Positions 58,344 to 64,000 of a DNA stretch of 64,000 bases are shown here, in pieces. The notes under the pieces were generated by a model. The model had not been told where the DNA came from, searched no databases, and was given only the letters and a program-made list of their open reading frames with translations. The DNA comes from Mantamonas sphyraenae (taxonomy: Eukaryota; CRuMs; Mantamonadidae): positions 186,001-250,000 of the forward strand of contig JAPMXV010000011.1 in the NCBI GenBank assembly GCA_026936335.1. The letters are read 5' to 3'. Within the stretch, counting starts at the first letter, position 1, and every line of letters starts with the position of its first letter. The position numbers and the translations under genes were made by a program.

Positions 58344-59988
58344 ATGCGAGTTTTCACAGGTGACGAAGTCGGGCTGGTCAAAGGTGAGTGCATACCCACA
58401 GAGGACACACGTGTGACACTGCACATGCGCGGGTTCGTGGGGCGGAGGGCAAGGGCAAGAATTCACCCATGCGAGTGTGTCAGGAGAGGGGCAGCTGACA
58501 ACGGACCTGGGAGAGCGCAGACGTGCAGCCGGATCGCAAGAAACTACTGCATCGTTTCGGGCAGATGAGCCGCAAGGAGGCGGTGTTGCAAATGGAATGG
58601 GCATCTACACAGGGCCCTGACGAATTGCGGGTGAGTGAGTGGGCGGCGATGGGTGGCGCGTACTGGAGTAGCAGGAGGCGGGGCGGAAAGCACATGCGAG
58701 GCCAGCGCTGACACAACGACGGTGGGAGCAGTTGCTGAGCATGCACCGCCATGGGAGCATCCGTGTGATGGATGCAGATGAGAAACAGGTGGTGCACACA
58801 ATCAACGGATACACGGGAACGGGTGTGGGCGTGCAGTGGATGCAGGGCGGATCCTCGTCCTCGTCCTCGTCCTCCTCATCATCATCGTCGTCATCGTCCA
58901 CAGGCACCTCTGAGTACGGCGAGAGAGAGTATGTGCTGCGAGCGAGTGCCGAGGGCGATGTGACCTTGCACGGATTCACGGTGGATGCACAAGGGGACGC
59001 GGAAGACAGTGTCGGCTCGGTGTCCAGCGTGGAGGGCCTGCAAGCCAAGCTCAATGTGGGCAAGGGCGTGGAATGCATGCGTGTGCAGTGGAATGAGCAT
59101 GCGTATGATACACACGTGCTGGGCAGCACCTTGCGCTTTGCTGTTGGGGGGAAGGAACTCGACGCCCAGGTTTGGGACTTTGAGGCGGGCAAGAGCGTAT
59201 GGAAGGCCAAGAACGTGAAGCACGACATGCTCAACCTGGCTGTGCCTGTATGGCACACCGACGTTCACTTTGTGCCTGGCCAGCACGAGAATGTGCTTGC
59301 CACTTGCACCGGGTACCACCAGGTCCGCCTGTACGACATGCGTGCCCAGCGCCGTCCGGTCGCCCTGATCGAGAACGGAGTCAAGAAACTGAACTGCATG
59401 TGCATCTCTGCAGACGGCAAATATGTGTTCACAGGCGATGTCCGCGGCGACATGCGTCGTGTCGACCTCGGCACACGCCGCTCTCTCGGCAAGTTTATCC
59501 AGCATTCCGGGTCCATCCGCGCCGTGGAGTTGCACCCGGATGGTGACTCGCTCTGCTCCGTATCTATGGACCGCTATCTGCGCATCTACGACGTGCACAC
59601 CCGTATGCTGAAGCACAGCATCTACCTCAAGCAGCTGCTCAACTCGGTCCTGGTCTCCTCCGAGCCCGAGCAGGAGGAAGAAGAAGACGAGGAAGAAGGA
59701 AAGGGGGACAGCGATGCAGATGATGGAGACAATGGCAGCGAAGATGACGATGACGACGACCAAGACGACGACGGCACATGGAATGCTCTGGAGGCCGTAT
59801 CCGACGAGGATGATGATGATGATGATGAGGAGGAGGAGGATGATGATGAGGAGGAGGAGGATGAGGATGATGAGGATGATGAGGAGGATGAGGAGGACGA
59901 GGACGAGGAGCGTGTGGATCGCAAGAGGAGATCATCCACGCGGAAGTCCGCCCAGCCTGCGGGCAAGAGGCAACGAGCGGCAAAGTAA
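58344..59988 (+). CDS. NSA1: NSA1/WDR74-type WD40 ribosome biogenesis factor
   Basis: Three exons (58344-58383, 58521-58630, 58732-59988) encode 468 residues. The introns are 137 and 101 bp, both with GTGAGT donors. The short first exon encodes MRVFTGDEVGLVK, matching the TGxExGxxK start of WDR74. The WD40 blades include LRLLSMHRHGSIRVMDAD, HENVLATCTGYHQVRLYDMR, KYVFTGDVRGDMRRVDL and GSIRAVELHPDGDSLCSVSM, with DRYLRIYDVHTRMLKHSIYL at the end, a diagnostic NSA1 segment. NSA1 helps assemble early 60S particles in the nucleolus with Rix7. The C-terminal 110 residues are almost purely Asp/Glu, ending in KRRSSTRKSAQPAGKRQ. A Ser run (TCC/TCA repeats near 58860) sits in a loop of the second blade. 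Confidence 0.93.
59806..59922 (+). repeat. GAT/GAG trinucleotide tract coding poly-Asp/Glu in NSA1
   Basis: A near-perfect purine-rich coding-strand tract of GATGATGATGAGGAGGAG type encodes about 38 acidic residues. It also leaves the antisense frames open as Ser- or His/Pro-rich sequence, which is not a gene. Confidence 0.8.
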
Positions 59989-60027
59989 TGGACAGCACCC
60001 ACACAGCGTTCTTGCATCGTTCTTGCA

Positions 60028-63000
60028 TTACAGACTCTCCTCCGGTTCCTCATCTTGCTTGATCTTCTCTTGATCAACACTCGTTGCCCCGGCAACCACT
60101 CCCAACTCCAGCTCCTCGACCGGACTGGCCGAATTGTGCGGCACAGACATGCGTCGCACGGAGATGCGCTTCATCGCGTTTACTCCCGTGCGTCCCATGC
60201 TCTTCAGGCGCACAGAGAGTGCACCGATGCCAATTTCCGACTCACCGAGGAGTTGGAGAACCTTGGCCAGCACTGTCAACTCCCCATACGCAAGGCCCCA
60301 CACAAACACATCGTCTTCGTGGATAGCTTCACGAGCAGACTCTAGCACAGCAGCCTGGGTGCCACGGCGCGTTGTCCTCAGTGTGCGCACTTCGTCCTCC
60401 ACAGCCTCCATCTCCGCCACAGTCAGATTGTTCTCTGCAATCTCCGCCAGCTGTCGGTGATAGTCTGCGTGCACAAAGGGACTCACTGCGGCCACGAAAC
60501 GCCCCACGACGGCTGCGGAGCTCTTGTCATCCTCGCTCATCGAGCCTTCTCTCTGCCTGTCCTGCACTCCTTGCCACACATCCCGTCCCACATACCAGGC
60601 ACAGACCACAACCACACTCACGGCCACTGTCATGGTCAACCCCTCCCATCCCTCTCGTCCCGCAGAATCGGCGCCCGTCACAAACACCATCCCCGCCACG
60701 AGCAATAGCAGCGACTCCACGAGCAGGATCCCCTCCAAGTTGTTCTGCATGGAGGTTTTGTACGGGTGGAAGGAAGCTTGCAACTGCGCCGCACCACCCA
60801 GCACCACCATGCCCAGCAGGCCTTGAAGCGCAGGAAGATTGGTTGCAAACAACTTCACGCCGACCACACTCGCCTTGCGCAGCAGAACCATGGCTTCAAA
60901 CCAGAAGTAGTGCGGTGCGTACTTGCTGTAGATGGTTGAGTACTTCTGCTGAAACTCGGGCTGGGCGCGGATCTCGGGATCGCGCGCACGGAGCATCACA
61001 GCCAAGAACGCCGCAGGTGTGCCCAGCACGTACACAAACAGAAACAACACCGCAGGCGCAACCAAGCGAGCGTGCACGCCGTCTTCCACCCAACATTGCA
61101 CGTTTGGCGAGGTGTCCATCACCGAAAAGCCTTCGCGCACCTCGCTGCAGTCAAACACCTCCAGCACGCGTGTGCACAGTGTGATGTACAGCAGTCCCAT
61201 GCTGAACACCATTTCGTTGACCAAACGACGCATTGTCTCGTGGTCCACCATCTCCGGTTCGGTGAACAGCGTCGACACGTTGTGCCGCACCAGCGACAGC
61301 GCATAGCGCCACTTGGGCAGTGTGGCGTCGGGTTCCGCACAGAACACAGGGTGTGCCTTCCCGAACGCCTCGCCATTCGCAAGCACCCAGCGGCTCAGTA
61401 GATACTGGCCTGCCACACGCAGTAGGAGGCCAACAGCGAGGAGCACCGGAAGCAACATGGCCGTCCAAAAGCGTGTTTCTGCCGTCCATCCTTGTGCGAC
61501 GCTGCACTCGGGAGACGCTGTGTCAATGTTAAAGTTTGCCAGCGAGAAGGAATTGAGTGTGCTCTCTACACTGTCGGGCCAGTTGAGCCGGAACTCGCCA
61601 AACGTGCTGATGACCTGCAAGTGTGTGATGGCCAGCGCCGCAACCTTGCCTGTGTTCTTTCGCGGTCCCGCACGGCCTTGCTTCTTCACAAAGAACAAGT
61701 ACAGGATAAAGAGAGCAACCAGGAGCACAACCGTGCCCCCGGAGCCCGCCTGGCATGGCTGGCAAGTGTTGCCCAGCTTGAAGTAGCCTGGTGAGCATGT
61801 TCCGCAGAGAATGCCCTGGTAGCCAGGAGCGCAGGTAGACGATGCGCCACCCAGGCATGCAGACTCCACAGCACAGCGCACATACCGGCGCTCGCCCGTT
61901 CTGAAGAATCCCACCTTGGCAACGGGCTGGGTCAGCAAACCAACGCAGTCTGCGTTCTCGGGGCACGCCTCACACGCCAGCCCTGGCCTGCCGTCTTCGC
62001 GAAAGAAGCCTGCTTTGCACTGGCAGTCCGTGACATCCAGTGGCGTGGAGCGGATCGAGTCTGTGTTGCTCGGGCAAGACAGCACGTCCTGCAACACACT
62101 CAACGTCACGCCTCGCGTGGATGCATAGTGCTGTCCGTTGTCCAAGCTCACCTCCACCAGGTGCACGGCCGTTGAATGGTTGGCCGGCGACTCAACCACA
62201 ATCTCTGTTGCCGTCAGACGCTTTGGCACAAACACCTGTCCAGCGCCCATCTGCACGACCACCGAACCGCTGTCAAAGAACCCACTGCCTTGAATGGTGA
62301 CGTCCGCAACCTCTCCGGGTGTCTTGCGATCGGGATCCACCGAAAGCACGCTGGGCTGTGCGTACACCGTCAAGCTCACCTGAGTGTCGAACCAGTCGGC
62401 ACCGTTCAGAGCCATCCACACCTTCACTGTAGCTCCCGCGCCATTTGTCCTCTTGTACGCCGGCAGGATGGCTGTCACCGACGTCGTCGACTTGCTTGCG
62501 GCCACGCTGTCGCTCTGCCATCCATCGCTGTCCTGCAGCCGCACCAGTGTCGTTTCGCTCACAGAGGCAAATTGACCCTCCAAAGTTACACTTGTGCCTC
62601 CGGCCAGCGGCATCACGCGTGGAAACACGCTGGTGAACGCGGGCACCCTGTACACGCGCAAGGTGCGCCTGTCACCACTCCACAGAGCACCTCCACTTGT
62701 GCTCACCTCCACCTCCACATCCACATATCCATTTGGCCCCACGGTCACCTTGCCCTCCAGTGAAGGCATGGTAAACACGAGCGGCGTCGACGAGAGCTCG
62801 ACAATGACGGCCGGTGTTGACTTGATCCACACACGCAGCGACCCAGCCACCGATGCGTCCAAGATGTTGATTCCACTCACAGAGAGCACAGTGCCTCCGG
62901 ACAGGGACGCACTCGATGGCGTGATGGTGCCCACAAACGGTGGCACCGTTTCAAACGTCACCGCGCCGGCCGCCGTCAGCTGCGACGGATCCGTCTGGCC

Positions 63001-64000
63001 GTTTGTGGACACGCGAACGTCATATGTCCCTGTGGGCAGGCTCGGCACGGTGCATACAACATGGGTCGCATTCAGCCTGGTTGCAGCCACACTTGTCGAG
63101 CCAAACTGAACGACGGTGTTGCCCGTCTCGATGAACCCGGAGCCAACAAGCGTCACCGGCACAGCCAAGCGAGCTGGAGAGATGGCTGGTTGGATCGTGT
63201 GCACCACGGGGCCACCTCCTGTTGTCAGGAACATCCCAGAGTTGTTTGTGTAGGTCTGACCATTGGTGGTCATCTCTACGGCCACGGTGCCGTTGGGCAT
63301 GTTGTTGGGACTGGTGCACACCACCGTACTGACGCTGACGTATGTGGCAGACACCTCCTGCTGCGCAAAGCGGCACTTGAGATTGGCGGCCGTGTCGTTG
63401 AACCCGTGGCCGCTCAGGGTGACCACCGTGCCTCCTTTCCACGGACCCCACTGAGGCGAAAGACCAGTCAGGCGGAAGGCTGTCAGGCTCAACCACTCGC
63501 TCCACTGTTGGCCATTTAGGGCCACCGCCACTTGGGCCCAGCCGCTGTGCTCCAACACGGGCAATTGCGCTTGGATTTGGGTGGCCGCTTGCCATGCACC
63601 GGCCACTGTCACGACTTGGCTCGACGGCGCAGGTGTACGCACTCGCACACGTATCTCGTTGCCTGTGTCTGCAAACGTTTTGCCTCCTCCGGCAGGGGCC
63701 AGATTCAACGTGATACCTGGAATGCCTGCTGGCACTGTGCTGGGTGTCACCGAGCCCAAGCCGTGCTCTGGGTACAGGAAGAAGGGTACTGTGTGGGCAA
63801 GGTACTGCCCTCCATTGGGTGACACCGAGATGTTGGCCAGTAGCGTTGCTCCCGCCGATAGGGCGCCGATTGCAAACGGTTGAGTGGTGGCCAAAATGGA
63901 CTGTTCGGGGTCAAAACTCGCCGCGTACTCTTGGGAAGCTGTGGCATCTGAGGGGACGATGCGAACGCGTGGCTGGTCGCGGCCGTTGACCAGACCCGTG
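60028..64000 (-). CDS. Receptor-like membrane protein: IPT/TIG ectodomain, Cys-rich module, multi-pass C-terminus (N-terminus beyond window)
   Basis: The frame is open to the right edge, so at least 1324 residues are present and the start is missing. The ectodomain has at least five IPT/TIG immunoglobulin-like domains, each starting with a pattern such as GLSPQWGPWKGGTVVTLSG, TITPSSASLSGGTVLSVSG or VDPDRKTPGEVADVTIQGSG. A Cys-rich segment follows (DCQCKAGFFREDGRPG, CEACPENADCVG, CGTCSPGYFKLGNTCQPC). Then come about eight hydrophobic segments, with YFWFEAMVLLRKASVVGV and ASFHPYKTSMQNNLEGILL aligning with the equivalent segments of the LRR protein at 21995-26269. A cytoplasmic tail of about 150 residues ends the protein. 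The function is unknown; a surface sensor or adhesion role is inference from architecture. Confidence 0.9.
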   Translation of the reverse strand, partial: TGLVNGRDQPRVRIVPSDATASQEYAASFDPEQSILATTQPFAIGALSAGATLLANISVSPNGGQYLAHTVPFFLYPEHGLGSVTPSTVPAGIPGITLNLAPAGGGKTFADTGNEIRVRVRTPAPSSQVVTVAGAWQAATQIQAQLPVLEHSGWAQVAVALNGQQWSEWLSLTAFRLTGLSPQWGPWKGGTVVTLSGHGFNDTAANLKCRFAQQEVSATYVSVSTVVCTSPNNMPNGTVAVEMTTNGQTYTNNSGMFLTTGGGPVVHTIQPAISPARLAVPVTLVGSGFIETGNTVVQFGSTSVAATRLNATHVVCTVPSLPTGTYDVRVSTNGQTDPSQLTAAGAVTFETVPPFVGTITPSSASLSGGTVLSVSGINILDASVAGSLRVWIKSTPAVIVELSSTPLVFTMPSLEGKVTVGPNGYVDVEVEVSTSGGALWSGDRRTLRVYRVPAFTSVFPRVMPLAGGTSVTLEGQFASVSETTLVRLQDSDGWQSDSVAASKSTTSVTAILPAYKRTNGAGATVKVWMALNGADWFDTQVSLTVYAQPSVLSVDPDRKTPGEVADVTIQGSGFFDSGSVVVQMGAGQVFVPKRLTATEIVVESPANHSTAVHLVEVSLDNGQHYASTRGVTLSVLQDVLSCPSNTDSIRSTPLDVTDCQCKAGFFREDGRPGLACEACPENADCVGLLTQPVAKVGFFRTGERRYVRCAVESACLGGASSTCAPGYQGILCGTCSPGYFKLGNTCQPCQAGSGGTVVLLVALFILYLFFVKKQGRAGPRKNTGKVAALAITHLQVISTFGEFRLNWPDSVESTLNSFSLANFNIDTASPECSVAQGWTAETRFWTAMLLPVLLAVGLLLRVAGQYLLSRWVLANGEAFGKAHPVFCAEPDATLPKWRYALSLVRHNVSTLFTEPEMVDHETMRRLVNEMVFSMGLLYITLCTRVLEVFDCSEVREGFSVMDTSPNVQCWVEDGVHARLVAPAVLFLFVYVLGTPAAFLAVMLRARDPEIRAQPEFQQKYSTIYSKYAPHYFWFEAMVLLRKASVVGVKLFATNLPALQGLLGMVVLGGAAQLQASFHPYKTSMQNNLEGILLVESLLLLVAGMVFVTGADSAGREGWEGLTMTVAVSVVVVCAWYVGRDVWQGVQDRQREGSMSEDDKSSAAVVGRFVAAVSPFVHADYHRQLAEIAENNLTVAEMEAVEDEVRTLRTTRRGTQAAVLESAREAIHEDDVFVWGLAYGELTVLAKVLQLLGESEIGIGALSVRLKSMGRTGVNAMKRISVRRMSVPHNSASPVEELELGVVAGATSVDQEKIKQDEEPEESL

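Noticed and set aside
59622-60095. Minus-strand Ser- or His/Pro-rich frames opposite the NSA1 acidic tail
   Set aside because: They result from the GAT/GAG coding repeat read on the wrong strand.
60100-60345. Short plus-strand frames at the 3' end of the IPT/TIG gene
   Set aside because: They are antisense to its cytoplasmic tail and have no features.

Overview
This window is nuclear DNA of a gene-dense, GC-rich unicellular eukaryote. The evidence is a set of conserved eukaryotic genes (RPS3A, AP-3 delta, VPS13, GINS PSF1, ISY1, ARP6, DPH1, BUD22, NSA1) whose reading frames join only through short spliceosomal introns of about 50 to 330 bp. Donors are mostly GTACGT, GTAGGT, GTATGT or GTGAGT, and acceptors mostly CAG. 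I cannot place the species from the sequence. The mix (two receptor-like proteins with a protist-type multi-pass C-terminus, GINS, AP-3, complete splicing and ribosome-assembly factors) fits a free-living heterotrophic protist, but that is inference.

Layout. 1-4.7 kb is accessory-looking: the 5' two thirds of a possible USP-like (C19) protease gene that runs off the left end, a poorly understood minus-strand stretch, and an intact Tc1/IS630-type DD34E transposase. 5-12 kb holds DPH1 (diphthamide synthesis) and a full-length ABCC transporter whose stop codon overlaps the DPH1 start. 11.8-17.3 kb holds a four-pass membrane protein, an SPX-EXS (XPR1-type) phosphate exporter and ARP6. 17.5-21.9 kb holds a leucine-rich-repeat/coiled-coil protein and the splicing factor ISY1. 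22-32 kb holds an LRR receptor-like protein, an ABCG half transporter, a probably myristoylated ankyrin protein, an unknown multi-pass protein and GINS PSF1. 32-47.6 kb holds a 1399-residue acidic protein with 36 phenylalanine-rich repeats and a 3703-residue VPS13B-like lipid-transfer protein. 47.9-60 kb holds RPS3A (eS1), a protein with two ZNRD2-type zinc ribbons, AP-3 delta, BUD22, dUTPase, a CNDP2-like dipeptidase and NSA1/WDR74. 60-64 kb holds an IPT/TIG receptor-like protein whose N-terminus lies beyond the right end.

Gene packing is extreme. Convergent genes end 17 to 143 bp apart. Divergent pairs have their ATGs separated by about 55 to 175 bp, so promoters must be very compact or shared. 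I reconstructed exon structures by joining frames at GT...AG sites that restore conserved family sequence. For every complete spliced model the coding length is a multiple of three.

Functional themes: membrane trafficking and lipid transfer (AP-3 delta, VPS13, the repeat protein), ribosome assembly (RPS3A, BUD22, NSA1, and DPH1 modifying eEF2), membrane transport (ABCC, ABCG, XPR1) and two related surface-receptor-like proteins. The most striking detail is a 9-nt microexon that supplies the middle of the Walker A motif in the ABCG gene.
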